Assembly: GCA_016191085.1 (NCBI GenBank)
Contig: JACPPJ010000006.1
Span: 1-42,555 of the forward strand
DNA length: 42,555 nucleotides
Reading direction: 5' to 3'
Source: Acidobacteriota bacterium
GTDB taxonomy: Bacteria > Acidobacteriota > Terriglobia > 2-12-FULL-54-10
Shown: positions 8,402-16,892 of the stretch, piece by piece
Layout of the letters: each line of letters begins with the position of its first letter
Numbering within the stretch: the first letter of the stretch is position 1
Program-made: the position numbers and the translations under genes
Notes under the pieces: generated by a model
What the model saw: only the letters and a program-made list of their open reading frames with translations
Databases searched by the model: none
What the model was told of the DNA's origin: nothing

Positions 8402-9076
8402 TCAGGTGCGAGATGGCTCGCACAGGAATCCAAAATCGGTCACAAGAGATGGCAGCAATCGCTCCAGAAGATAAATGAGCCGTCCTGGAAAGCCGCGCCT
8501 GCGATAAGCACAGCCACGGTAAGTGCGGATGTTAAATCCTGCCTCTGCTAACATGCGGCGGCAATCTCTCAGGCTGAAGCGGGCCTCGGGGCGCGGAGGC
8601 AGCCCCTTCCAACGATGGTACCTGCGCCAAAAGCTGTCCCGGTTGGGAGCTATGACAACCACGCGGCCCGTCGGTTTGAGAATACGCTTTACTTCGGAAA
8701 GCAAGGCCACCGGCGCGTTTAGGTATTCCAGCAATCCAGAAACGACCACCGCATCAAACTTGCCGCTAGCGAAAGGAAGCGGGTCATTTGCATCGAAAGC
8801 AACCGCCGGTAAACCGTACTTGCTGTGAGCTGCCTGCACATACGGCCATTGATCGGCGGCGACGACGCGTGTGCCATTCTGGCCAATCCGGCTGGCGATA
8901 CCCCCATCGTTGCAGCCTAGATCCAGCACCAGTCCTGAGCCGCACCACTTCAATATGCATGCCACCTTCGGCTGCTGGGTCGCCACCATTGCACTGGCTT
9001 CATCAAAATGCCAGTACATTTCGGGGACATCGAAAGTTAGTTCTGTGTCTCGGGGACTATTGGGCTGGTCACTCAT
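8402..9076 (-). CDS. Class I SAM-dependent methyltransferase
   Basis: A 224-residue methyltransferase from the ATG at 9074-9076. The frame also opens earlier with a TTG at 9139, which would give 245 residues and sits four bases after the preceding stop; neither start has a clear ribosome site. Motif I is LVLDLGCNDGG (about 49-59), a post-I acidic residue lies in VVAADQWPY, and motif III is near LLSEVKRILKPTGRVVVIAP. It belongs to the same broad group as ubiquinone/glycan methyltransferases (methyltransferase type 11). It sits between two glycosyltransferase genes, so a sugar or lipid-linked intermediate is the likely substrate. The C-terminal 50 residues are rich in Arg and aromatic residues. 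Confidence 0.8.
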   Translation of the reverse strand: MSDQPNSPRDTELTFDVPEMYWHFDEASAMVATQQPKVACILKWCGSGLVLDLGCNDGGIASRIGQNGTRVVAADQWPYVQAAHSKYGLPAVAFDANDPLPFASGKFDAVVVSGLLEYLNAPVALLSEVKRILKPTGRVVVIAPNRDSFWRRYHRWKGLPPRPEARFSLRDCRRMLAEAGFNIRTYRGCAYRRRGFPGRLIYLLERLLPSLVTDFGFLCEPSRT

Positions 9077-9143
9077 AGAAAGTAAGCCTTTGATCTCAAA
9101 CGAGCGCAAGCTCTTAGTAATACGTATCTCCTGGTTCAAGTCA

Positions 9144-10199
9144 TCATGTTTGAGTTACGTAAGACTTAGAACGAAACAGTCGGGTGAGCAAACGGCGGAA
9201 CGGTCGCAGCCATTGCAGATTTGCAAGGATGAGTCCGCCTGGAAACATGATTGCTGTCCAAGCGAGTGCATAAACAAACTGGGGAACCGTCCGAGGACTG
9301 ATAGCCCGCGCCAGCTCCAGCGCCCGTAATGCATCTTGCGTCGACTTGTTCTCCCTCGAGATGGCGATAAGAAACTTTTGACGAGCGGCCTTTGCAGCGA
9401 CTAAGCTCCGATATGGTTCTCGTGTGACATAGCCCAGCGCCTTGTCCCAGAGCGCCTCGCGCCCACGGATCATCGCGGGAACGTCGCTCGTCATTTGCCC
9501 GGCTCTTAGCCGCTTGAATCCCATGGTGGAGCCGGGGCAATGGCCAAAGCGGCAACCCGCTATCGCGGCTCTCAACCAGTAATCGTAGTCGGAAATATAC
9601 AGCTTCTCATCCCATTCACCTACTGTCTCCAAGGCCCTCCGATGAAAAAGCGTACCTAGCACGACAATTCCTATCCATTCCCTTTGGGAAAGGACAAGCG
9701 CGCTCAACATGTCTTCTTCCGGTTGTGTCGCTAAATCTTCCCAATCCGCCCTCCCGCCGAACGTCTGGAAATGTCGTATATCGCCGTACACGATATCCAA
9801 CGCTGGATTCGCGCGGAAAACCTCCACCTGTTTCTCTATCTTATTCGGCGCAAGCACATCGTCGCCGTCCAAAAACTGAATGAACTCACCGCGTGCTGCC
9901 GCAAAACCCGCGTTGTAAGCACCCGCATCACGCCTGTTAGTCTGCTGTATGTATTGCAGCCGAGATCCGAAACGCAGCGGCACTTCCTCCGATGTCGCAT
10001 CCGTGGAAGAATTGTCTATCACGATCACCTCGAGCGGCTGATACGACTGATGCAGGGCACTCTCGATTGACATTTCCAGATCTGGCCAGTTGTTATACGC
10101 ACAGATCACAACCGACGCCAGATCGGGTACTATGTCGCTTCTGGCGCTCACCGTAGAGGGTTCTCCAACCTTGGCGCGGCTAAGCTTGGACGTGTCCAT
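9144..10199 (-). CDS. Family 2 glycosyltransferase
   Basis: A GT-A fold glycosyltransferase of 351 residues from the ATG at 10197-10199, which lies five bases after the stop of the preceding methyltransferase gene. A longer frame to 10271 overlaps that gene and adds nothing typical of the family. The N-terminal domain has LASVVICAYNNWPDLEMSIE, then VIVIDNSSTDAT, and the DxD-like metal site in FIQFLDGDDVLAP (about 110-122). SDYDYWLRAAIAG near 205-217 supplies the acceptor-site acidic residues. Two hydrophobic segments near the C-terminus (about 300-330) may associate with the membrane. The sugar donor is not predictable. Confidence 0.85.
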   Translation of the reverse strand: MDTSKLSRAKVGEPSTVSARSDIVPDLASVVICAYNNWPDLEMSIESALHQSYQPLEVIVIDNSSTDATSEEVPLRFGSRLQYIQQTNRRDAGAYNAGFAAARGEFIQFLDGDDVLAPNKIEKQVEVFRANPALDIVYGDIRHFQTFGGRADWEDLATQPEEDMLSALVLSQREWIGIVVLGTLFHRRALETVGEWDEKLYISDYDYWLRAAIAGCRFGHCPGSTMGFKRLRAGQMTSDVPAMIRGREALWDKALGYVTREPYRSLVAAKAARQKFLIAISRENKSTQDALRALELARAISPRTVPQFVYALAWTAIMFPGGLILANLQWLRPFRRLLTRLFRSKSYVTQT

Positions 10200-10204
10200 A
10201 CGCA

Positions 10205-10978
10205 CTACACTTCTGACGCCTTGTGGATCGAGTACCAGGGCGTACGCTTCACCGGCTTCAGAAACCCGCATTGGTCCACAACGCGGCCGTGCTCGGGAGT
10301 GAGATAAAAAAGGTAGCTTTCCCTCGGCGCTGCAGCAAGAGAGGCTGCCATGTTCTCAAGCGTAGTCCACATCACTTCTGCATCGAACGGATCATACAGA
10401 TAATATACGGCAGGTTCTGCGGGTATTCGAAATTGTCTGACATCCATACAAAGTAGCTGAACTGAATTGCACTGTCGTTTGCCGCGATATTTTTGCAGGT
10501 TGTCCTCTGCAACACGAATCAGCTCAGGCGAAACTTCAATCCCGATGATCTGTTTAAACGGGAGTTCCGAAGCGAGGAGCAGAACCTTGCCTTTACCGCA
10601 CCCCAAATCAACAAAGACAAATTTGCTGTAATCTATGCTGACTTGGCGCAGCATACGACGGAATATGGAACGGGGTGTTGGGGCATATCCTTTGAAACGC
10701 GTGTGCACATTGGACGCGGGGTCGGAATGAAGCTCCGGTATGATACGTATTCCGGCGGTATCCACCGCAAATTGCTGATCAAATCGCTCGTTCAAAGAAC
10801 GGTGCCATGGGTTCCACGCGTTGCACGGGTGAAAACGAGCGTATTGCTCGCCTAATACCTGTTTGGGCATCGCTACGGCAGCCTCGAATGTTCCTATGAC
10901 CCCCTTTGTCCTCAAGGACAGTACACCCTTGGTTTTCCATTTCCTCCAGAATTCGACAAACTGCATGCGATTAAACAC
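10205..10978 (-). CDS. Class I SAM-dependent methyltransferase, unassigned subfamily
   Basis: A 257-residue protein whose start (10976-10978) abuts the wzt stop with no gap. Motif I is FVDLGCGKGKVLLLAS (about 122-137), with an acidic post-I residue in IGIEVSPELI. An unusual YYLYDPFDAEVMWTTLENM stretch follows. The glycine-rich loop with GKGK and the position of a proline-rich TPRSIFRRML segment before it resemble a widespread acidobacterial and proteobacterial methyltransferase group distantly related to DOT1-type folds. The N-terminal 100 residues are not recognised and may bind acceptor. By context it modifies the glycan or its carrier. Confidence 0.75.
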   Translation of the reverse strand: MFNRMQFVEFWRKWKTKGVLSLRTKGVIGTFEAAVAMPKQVLGEQYARFHPCNAWNPWHRSLNERFDQQFAVDTAGIRIIPELHSDPASNVHTRFKGYAPTPRSIFRRMLRQVSIDYSKFVFVDLGCGKGKVLLLASELPFKQIIGIEVSPELIRVAEDNLQKYRGKRQCNSVQLLCMDVRQFRIPAEPAVYYLYDPFDAEVMWTTLENMAASLAAAPRESYLFYLTPEHGRVVDQCGFLKPVKRTPWYSIHKASEV

Positions 10979-12289
10979 TCATACCCGTTTACTGTCGTTA
11001 GTCCCGCGGGCCTCAATGCATTCCGTGTCCCATTCCACGAATGGGCGTACCGCTCCGGGCCAGGCTCCGTGGTAAGGTCCGCGTAAGTCACTTGAGGCAT
11101 CGTGAACCTCGAAGACCAACAGATCGTCCGCCTCAAATACAACGTGATTTCCTCCGAGGGAAACGAAGAACTTAATGCAGTGCGTGCCGTTATTCAACAG
11201 GTCTCCGGGTACTACAATCCGGCTCCGCAGCAAGCCTTGTGGGTTCGGTGGCTCATCGAACGATGCCGTATTGAAAAGCAATATACCAGTTTCATTGTAG
11301 ACGTACACATCCAAGAACAGACTGTGAGGCACCAACTTCCAATACTCGAACTCCACCGCAAATGCGGTGCGCACGGTGATGAGATCCGAACGCGACCCGT
11401 TCACTGGACGGACGCAGGCGCGGCGCAGGCGAAACATTTCGTTCCCCGGGGCGGTGGCTATATCGTCGTATACGATTTCCGTTGAACTCGGAATCCACTC
11501 TTTCAGATATCGGGAAGCCACGACATTTGGCGGCCCCTCCATTGCGATCTTGCCGTCGTGCAGGCAAACGGCGCGCGTGCAAAGGCTTTCTACGGCTACC
11601 AAGTTATGGCTCACGAACAGCACTGTCCGGCCCTGATGGGCAACATCGCCCATCTTGCCCAGACATTTTTTCTGGAATGCGGCATCCCCAACCGCCAGCA
11701 CCTCGTCTACCAACAGAATCTCCGTGTCGAGATGCGCGGCCACGGCGAACGCCAGCCTCATATACATTCCGCTTGAATAGTGCTTTACCGGTGTGTCGAG
11801 AAAACGGCCGCACTCCGAAAACTCCACGATTTCATCGAATCTGCGTTCAATCTCGCGCCGCTTCATGCCGAGAATGGCGCCGTTCAGGTAAATGTTTTCC
11901 CGGCCAGTCAGCTCCGGATGGAATCCAGTGCCGACCTCAAGGAGCGTACCGACCCGCCCGCGAATCGCGGCTTGGCCCTCGGTAGGTTTGGTGATATGGG
12001 AGAGAATTTTGAGTAGTGTTGACTTACCGGCGCCGTTTCGCCCGATGATCCCGAGTGCCTCGCCGTGCCGCACTTCCAGCGAGACGTCTTTCAGCGCCCA
12101 CAAGAACTCCGGGCCGCGCTCGCCGGCGATTGGCGCAGTGAACGCCTGGCGCACGAATCGGAACGGCGCGCGCAAAGTGTCCGAGATTGTGTCACGCAGC
12201 GCGCGGTAGCGCTGCCGCTGGCCCACCCGGTACCGCTTTCCCAAGCCCTCGCAGTGAATTGCTACGCTGCCGCTAAGTTCAGATGACAT
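10979..12289 (-). CDS. wzt: ABC-2 glycan exporter ATPase with C-terminal Wzt-like domain
   Basis: The cytoplasmic ATPase of a polysaccharide exporter, 436 residues. Walker A is GRNGAGKS (83-90), the ABC signature lies in YSSGMYMRLAFA (161-172), Walker B is ILLVDE (181-186), and the H-loop His is at 208. Residues about 270-430 form an extra domain of beta character, matching in position the Wzt C-terminal domain, which in E. coli O9a recognises the capped non-reducing end of O-antigen before export. Its start codon lies within the end of wzm (11-base overlap), so the two subunits are coupled. The extra domain argues that chain termination involves a modification recognised by this protein. Confidence 0.9.
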   Translation of the reverse strand: MSSELSGSVAIHCEGLGKRYRVGQRQRYRALRDTISDTLRAPFRFVRQAFTAPIAGERGPEFLWALKDVSLEVRHGEALGIIGRNGAGKSTLLKILSHITKPTEGQAAIRGRVGTLLEVGTGFHPELTGRENIYLNGAILGMKRREIERRFDEIVEFSECGRFLDTPVKHYSSGMYMRLAFAVAAHLDTEILLVDEVLAVGDAAFQKKCLGKMGDVAHQGRTVLFVSHNLVAVESLCTRAVCLHDGKIAMEGPPNVVASRYLKEWIPSSTEIVYDDIATAPGNEMFRLRRACVRPVNGSRSDLITVRTAFAVEFEYWKLVPHSLFLDVYVYNETGILLFNTASFDEPPNPQGLLRSRIVVPGDLLNNGTHCIKFFVSLGGNHVVFEADDLLVFEVHDASSDLRGPYHGAWPGAVRPFVEWDTECIEARGTNDSKRV

Positions 12290-13136
12290 CAGCGAACGTG
12301 TCTTCCATATGTCGGAAATAATAAAAGCCGCTCACTACGATGAGCGCGGCCGCCAGCACGGACACGGACACGAGCCTTACGGGAGCCTCGCCCGTGCCTA
12401 GCAGCGCCCATCGAAATCCTTCTACAACGCCCGCCATCGGATTCAGACCGTACAACGCGCGCCATTTTTCCGGCACCACACTGCTGGGGTATACGACAGG
12501 CGTGAGGAAAAACCAGAGCTGAATGAGGAAGCCGACCGTGTAGCGTACGTCCCGGTATTGTACGTTCAGTGCGGACAGCCAAAGCCCCGCGCCGAATGAG
12601 ATTAGCGCAGCCAATAAAACGAAAAACGGCGCCGCCAACGCCGTCACCGTCGGTGTTATGTGGTAGTAGGCCAGGAACGGGATCAGAACAGCGAAGGCGA
12701 CCGTGAAATCCACCAGCCCGCCCAACACGGTCGACATAGGTACTACCACTCTGGGGAAATATACCTTAGTGATCAGCCGCTCGTTGGCAACTAAACTGTT
12801 ACTCGAGTCAGTCAAAGCAGAAGCGAACAGTTGCCACGGCACCATGGCCGTGTATGCGAACACAATGTACGGCACTCCGCCAGATGGAAGTTTGGCCAGC
12901 CGTCCCAGGAACAAGCTCAATGTGAGCGCAATGAACAGCGGTTGCACCACGGCCCACGCGAGGCCAAGGACAGTCTGTTTGTACCGCACCTTCACATCTC
13001 GCCAAACAAGGAAGTACAGCAACTCGCGATACTGCCATAACTCCCGAACGGCCAGCGCCCAGGAAATCTTCGATCGTCCCGTGATGACCAGAGCAGGGCA
13101 TTCGCGGCGTGGCAGTGTTTCGATGGCGTTATTCAC
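12279..13136 (-). CDS. wzm: ABC-2 glycan exporter permease
   Basis: The membrane subunit of the Wzm-Wzt exporter, about 285 residues with six hydrophobic segments. The N-terminal amphipathic segment reads LLYFLVWRDVKVRYKQTVLG, typical of ABC-2 permeases for O-antigen and teichoic acid, and LWFFLTPVVYP lies near residue 205. I chose the GTG at 13134-13136, preceded by GGAAG at about five bases. The open frame continues upstream to 13364 through 76 residues rich in His, Arg and Cys that do not resemble the family. It is the first gene of the long minus-strand run, so the run's promoter should lie between 13137 and 13465, shared divergently with queC. Confidence 0.88.
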   Translation of the reverse strand: MNNAIETLPRRECPALVITGRSKISWALAVRELWQYRELLYFLVWRDVKVRYKQTVLGLAWAVVQPLFIALTLSLFLGRLAKLPSGGVPYIVFAYTAMVPWQLFASALTDSSNSLVANERLITKVYFPRVVVPMSTVLGGLVDFTVAFAVLIPFLAYYHITPTVTALAAPFFVLLAALISFGAGLWLSALNVQYRDVRYTVGFLIQLWFFLTPVVYPSSVVPEKWRALYGLNPMAGVVEGFRWALLGTGEAPVRLVSVSVLAAALIVVSGFYYFRHMEDTFADVI

Positions 13137-13465
13137 GTGTGCTTCCAGCTTCAGGTGTGAGGCCAAACGCCCCAACTTTTCTGTGCCTGAGAACCGCCGA
13201 GGTATTGCGAGTGCTGATCCGTATGCGTGGGGAATGAGCCTGTTGCAAATCCAACTCCGGGGCACAGAGATTTTAGCACAAGGGCAGCACCCGTATGCGA
13301 AAAAATCGTGGCGGATGCCGTGCTGGAAGTGGTGCCTGCCCAGCGGATTTCGCTGTGTTAACATGCCAGGTTGACCAACTCTTTAGGGAAACCCGGCATC
13401 TACGTAAGTAGCTCTCCTGTAGCACTGAGGTGCTATGTCTTCAAGGAGCGAGAGCCGAACTGCAC

Positions 13466-14170
13466 ATGACGACGCACCCGAAAGCCGTGGTTCTGATAAG
13501 CGGAGGCATGGATAGCTGCGTGACCGCCGCCATTGCCGCGCAGGAATGCCAGCTCGCGGCTTTGCATTCCTCGTACGGCCAGCTCACGGAATCGCGCGAG
13601 CGCCGCTCTTTTGATGACATAACGGCATTCTATGGAATTACAGAGCGGCTGGTGGTGGATCAATCCTATCTTGCCCGCATTGGCGGCTCTGCGCTAACGG
13701 ATACTCGTGTTGCACTGCGCGAGGCGGATCTGGAAGCGACTGACATTCCAGCTAGTTACGTCCCGTTCCGCAACGCACACTTCCTGTCTGTGGCAGTTTC
13801 GTGGGCGGAGGTAATCGGTGCCCAACGGATTTATATCGGAGCAGTCGAACCGGATAGCTCCGGGTATCCGGACTGCCGTCCGGAATATTACCGTATATTC
13901 AACGAGTTAGTACGCGCGGGGACGCGGCCCGAGACGCAAATCCAAATCGTGACTCCGCTCATCCACTTGCGAAAGCACGATATCGTAAAAAAGGGGATTG
14001 AATTAGGCGCACCCTTTCATTTAAGCTGGTCATGTTATCGGAATACCGAAGAGGCATGCGGCATCTGCGATAGCTGCGCACTACGACTACGGGCTTTTGA
14101 ACAGGCTGGCATTCAGGACGTGATCCCTTACCGGAGCCGGGCCATCCCTTACACTCACCCCGTGCCATGA
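13466..14170 (+). CDS. queC: 7-cyano-7-deazaguanine synthase (QueC)
   Basis: An ATP-dependent ligase that converts 7-carboxy-7-deazaguanine to preQ0 with ammonia, the precursor of queuosine in tRNA and of deazapurine DNA or secondary metabolites. It has 234 residues. The PP-loop is SGGMDS at 12-17. The zinc-binding cysteines are in the C-terminal region: SCYRNTEEACGICDSC (about 190-205). I chose the ATG at 13466 because homologues begin a few residues before the PP-loop; a GTG at 13430 adds twelve atypical residues. No queD, queE or queF lies nearby, so this is an isolated gene. Its neighbours (glycan export, TPR protein) do not suggest a special substrate. Confidence 0.9.
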   Translation: MTTHPKAVVLISGGMDSCVTAAIAAQECQLAALHSSYGQLTESRERRSFDDITAFYGITERLVVDQSYLARIGGSALTDTRVALREADLEATDIPASYVPFRNAHFLSVAVSWAEVIGAQRIYIGAVEPDSSGYPDCRPEYYRIFNELVRAGTRPETQIQIVTPLIHLRKHDIVKKGIELGAPFHLSWSCYRNTEEACGICDSCALRLRAFEQAGIQDVIPYRSRAIPYTHPVP

Positions 14171-14275
14171 AGGCCGCTTGTCGGCTGCCCAGGAGACCGT
14201 GCCAGCTCAGGGTTTTCGCTCTCAAGAATTTTTTCCACTCCGCCATGAGGAGGAGTGGACAGGAGAAACAAAGCA

Positions 14276-15460
14276 ATGTTGAGGAAGGCAATTGGAGGTT
14301 CTATATTTTTCTGCCTGCTGCTGGTTTTGGGGGGCCAGACGGCGAAGGCGCAGTTTGGCCAGATGACTGGCAACGTCAAAGACGAGGACGGGAAACCGGC
14401 GGCGAATACCATTGTTTACATAGACCGCGAAGACATCAAAGGCCACTACGAGGTCAAGACCGACAAGAATGGCAAATTCTTTCATGCTGGTCTGCCGCTC
14501 GGGAAATTCAGCGTCAGTGTAAAGACCAAGAGCGGCCAGATGTTCAAGGCGGTTAGCGGCATTCAGACACGGCTTAGCGAGCCCGCCGTGGCAGAGATTG
14601 ATTTGCAACAATACAAGATGCAGGCCGAAGCCCAAGCCGCGGGTGTGAACGTCACACCACAACAGGGCAACAAACTCACGCCGGAACAGATGGCGCAGAT
14701 TGAGAAAGCCGCCAAGGAACGCGAGGAAGCCATCAAGAAGCGTCAGGAACTGACTGGCAAATTCAGCGGCGCCATGGATGCCATGAAGGCCGCCAAAGAA
14801 GCCGCTGATGGGAAACAGCCTGACGTGGCGAACCAGAAGTACGACGAGGCCATTCAGCAGTTCCAGGCCGCTGCGGAAGTAGACCCCACGCAACATGTCG
14901 TTTACGCCCAGCTTGGTGAAGCATTCTCCGGGAAGGCCTCCATCTCCAGGGCTCCGACGGACAAGAAGGGTTTCTACGACAAGTCCGTAGAGTCTTATCA
15001 GAAGGCACTCGAACTCAAGCCCGATGATCCTTCTTATCACAACAACTACGCGCTGGCTCTTGCCAACAACGGCAAAGTGGACGAAGCGCAGTCGGAGCTG
15101 GTAAAAGCGGCCAATCTGGACCCCGCCAATGCTGGCCGGTATTACTTCAACCTCGGCGCAGTGCTTGTCAATACCAATCACATGAAAGAGGCCGCCGAAG
15201 CATTCAAGAAGGCGACGGAAGCCGATCCCAATTTCGCCGACGCGTACTATCAACTCGGTGTATCTCTGATGGGAATGGCGCAGGTGGACTCTAAGACCGG
15301 CAAAGTAACCCCGGCTCCCGGCACTGTAGAGGCGTTGGAAAAATACGTGGCTCTAGCGCCTACCGGACCGAACGCCGACGCCGCGAAGGGCTTGCTGGAT
15401 ACCATCAGTGGGCCGGTATCCACGAGCTACGGAACAGCACCGGCAGCAAAGAAGAAGTAA
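14276..15460 (+). CDS. Exported TPR protein with carboxypeptidase-regulatory-like N-terminal domain
   Basis: A 394-residue protein. A signal peptide (about 1-25: hydrophobic IFFCLLLVLGG, then AKA before the first mature residues) sends it across the inner membrane. Residues about 28-100 form a beta-sandwich of the carboxypeptidase-regulatory type (GNVKDEDGKPAANTIVYI; GKFFHAGLPLGKFSV). A charged coiled stretch (about 135-170) follows, then TPR repeats to about 360 (YDEAIQQFQAAAEVDP, SVESYQKALELKPDD, AEAFKKATEADP). The ATG at 14276 has AGGAG about ten bases upstream. A CCACTCC/GGAGTGG hairpin (14235-14258) lies in the leader. It probably scaffolds an envelope complex; the partner is unknown. 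Confidence 0.85.
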   Translation: MLRKAIGGSIFFCLLLVLGGQTAKAQFGQMTGNVKDEDGKPAANTIVYIDREDIKGHYEVKTDKNGKFFHAGLPLGKFSVSVKTKSGQMFKAVSGIQTRLSEPAVAEIDLQQYKMQAEAQAAGVNVTPQQGNKLTPEQMAQIEKAAKEREEAIKKRQELTGKFSGAMDAMKAAKEAADGKQPDVANQKYDEAIQQFQAAAEVDPTQHVVYAQLGEAFSGKASISRAPTDKKGFYDKSVESYQKALELKPDDPSYHNNYALALANNGKVDEAQSELVKAANLDPANAGRYYFNLGAVLVNTNHMKEAAEAFKKATEADPNFADAYYQLGVSLMGMAQVDSKTGKVTPAPGTVEALEKYVALAPTGPNADAAKGLLDTISGPVSTSYGTAPAAKKK

Positions 15461-15562
15461 ACGTCAGAGGTTGCGTTCAGAGCCGCGCGTGTAAGGTGTG
15501 GGTGAGAATGACCACTAGTGTCTCGCGCTCGCTTCGTTATGGTCGCGGCTCTGATATGACGT
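15461..15562. repeat. REP/MITE-like long palindrome
   Basis: The ends are inverted copies: ACGTCA (15461-15466) with TGACGT (15557-15562), and CAGAGCCGCG (15478-15487) with CGCGGCTCTG (15544-15553), both perfect. The centre is GC-rich and could fold further. It lies between the TPR and YHS genes and may be one copy of a dispersed palindromic repeat. Without the genome, copy number is unknown. Confidence 0.5.
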
Positions 15563-15566
15563 GGGA

Positions 15567-15866
15567 ATGTTTATGAAGCTCGTCTTGCAGTTGCTTGAAA
15601 TCATCGCAATCGTGTTGCTCGTCCGTTTTGTACTGCAATACGTATTTAGCAGCAGAACCCGCCAGGTCCCTCCATCCGAACGCACCGCCGCGTCAGCTTC
15701 TGCTCCCGTCGAAAAATTTGGCGAGATGAAAAAGGATCCCCAGTGCGGCACCTATGTCTCTACCGAGCTCTCCGTCAAGATCCGTCGCGGCGGAGAAGTG
15801 CTGCACTTTTGCTCGCCTCAATGCGTAGAAGCATTCTCTAAAGCGCAGTCCAGCAGACCAGCTTAG
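15567..15866 (+). CDS. Membrane-anchored YHS-domain protein
   Basis: A 99-residue protein with one N-terminal transmembrane segment (LVLQLLEIIAIVLLVRFVL) and a Ser/Ala/Pro-rich linker. It ends in a YHS-type domain: KKDPQCGTYVS, then HFCSPQCVEAF (cysteines near 61, 82 and 86). YHS/TRASH-like modules with this Cys pattern bind metal ions, often copper or heavy metals, but no metal can be assigned here. The ATG at 15567 or the GTG at 15561 could be used; the next ATG at 15573 is also in frame. It is followed by a strong terminator and by convergent pyrD. Confidence 0.75.
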   Translation: MFMKLVLQLLEIIAIVLLVRFVLQYVFSSRTRQVPPSERTAASASAPVEKFGEMKKDPQCGTYVSTELSVKIRRGGEVLHFCSPQCVEAFSKAQSSRPA

Positions 15867-15894
15867 TAACCATCACTCTGTCACTGCCGGGTAG

Positions 15895-15920
15895 CCACGA
15901 CGAACGTTTTTTCGTCGTGG
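15895..15920. terminator. Hairpin terminator between YHS gene and pyrD
   Basis: CCACGACGAA (15895-15904) pairs perfectly with TTCGTCGTGG (15911-15920) around a CGTTTT loop, followed by GGCTTTTCC on +. It lies between two convergent genes and probably ends transcription of the YHS gene; it may also act on pyrD. Confidence 0.65.
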
Positions 15921-15968
15921 GCTTTTCCGCATACAACAAATCCACGGTGAGAAAGGCGCTCGCAATAG

Positions 15969-16892
15969 CTATCTGTTATTTTGCGACGTTCGCAAGTCCG
16001 TGACGCTGCGCAGGCCGCGGCGGGCGCAATACTCTTGCAGCTCGTGCGCGACTCGCACCGTCGCCCGGGGATCGTAAAAGCTTGCAGTTCCCACCTCGAC
16101 CGCAACTGCGCCCGCCCGCAGAAATTCCGCTGCGTCCGCTCCGCAGATCACACCACCGATGCCAATGACGGGAATGTTTACGGCACACACGGCCTGGCGC
16201 ACGATGCGCACGGCCAACGGGTGAATCGCAGGACCTGACAGGCCGCCGCTGTTGCGCGGAAGCGACCTGCCGCTCGCCGGCAGTTGCATTCCTATCAGCG
16301 TATTGATGAGCGACAATGCGTCTGCGCCAGCCCCTTCGGCGGCTTGCGCCAGAGGCGTTATATCCGCCGTGTTAGGCGTCAGCTTCACGAGTACAGGCCG
16401 GCGCGAGATTTTCTTGACCGCCGCCGCCACCTCATGAATCAAATCCTGATTGCAACCGAAAATCATTCCACCGCGAGCCGTGTTCGGGCATGAAAGATTC
16501 AACTCGTAGGCCGCCACTCCTTCGGCAGCCTCCAATCGGCTGACCACCTCGATGTAATCTTCCGTGGCCTCGCCGAAGACATTCGCGATGACGACAGTTC
16601 CGCAGGTGCGCAGGCGAGGCAGCTTTTCGCGTATGAACGCCTCAACGCCTATGTTTTGCAAGCCGACCGAATTCAGCAGCCCCGCTGGCGTTTCGGCAAG
16701 GCGCGGTGCGGGATTCCCTGCCATAGGTTGACGCGACAGACCCTTCGTGACCAGCGCCCCCAACTCGCCGAGGTCCAGCAGGTCAGCGAATTCCACACCA
16801 TAACCGAACGTGCCTGCCGCCGCGATCACCGGGTTCTTGAGACGCAGACCGGCAAATTCCACAGTCATGTCGGGGGTGATTGATGACGCCAT
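15969..16892 (-). CDS. pyrD: Dihydroorotate dehydrogenase, type 1B catalytic subunit
   Basis: Oxidises dihydroorotate to orotate in pyrimidine synthesis, with FMN. The protein has 307 residues. VIAAAGTFGYG (22-32), the catalytic-loop NLSCPN (132-137, Cys135), KLTPN, the FMN-binding SLINT, and GIGGV near 240 are all present. A catalytic Cys (rather than Ser) marks class 1. The type 1B form normally works with the FAD/iron-sulphur subunit PyrK and NAD; no pyrK is in the window. The ATG at 16890-16892 is used; a second ATG eight codons in is possible. The gene stands alone on minus. Confidence 0.92.
   Translation of the reverse strand: MASSITPDMTVEFAGLRLKNPVIAAAGTFGYGVEFADLLDLGELGALVTKGLSRQPMAGNPAPRLAETPAGLLNSVGLQNIGVEAFIREKLPRLRTCGTVVIANVFGEATEDYIEVVSRLEAAEGVAAYELNLSCPNTARGGMIFGCNQDLIHEVAAAVKKISRRPVLVKLTPNTADITPLAQAAEGAGADALSLINTLIGMQLPASGRSLPRNSGGLSGPAIHPLAVRIVRQAVCAVNIPVIGIGGVICGADAAEFLRAGAVAVEVGTASFYDPRATVRVAHELQEYCARRGLRSVTDLRTSQNNR

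Noticed and set aside
8402-9139. TTG start at 9139 for the methyltransferase
   Set aside because: No ribosome site; the ATG at 9076 is preferred, although the TTG cannot be excluded.
14222-15253. Minus-strand frame of 343 codons
   Set aside because: Antisense to the TPR protein gene; its Leu/Val/Gly-rich pattern is what the reverse of TPR codons gives.
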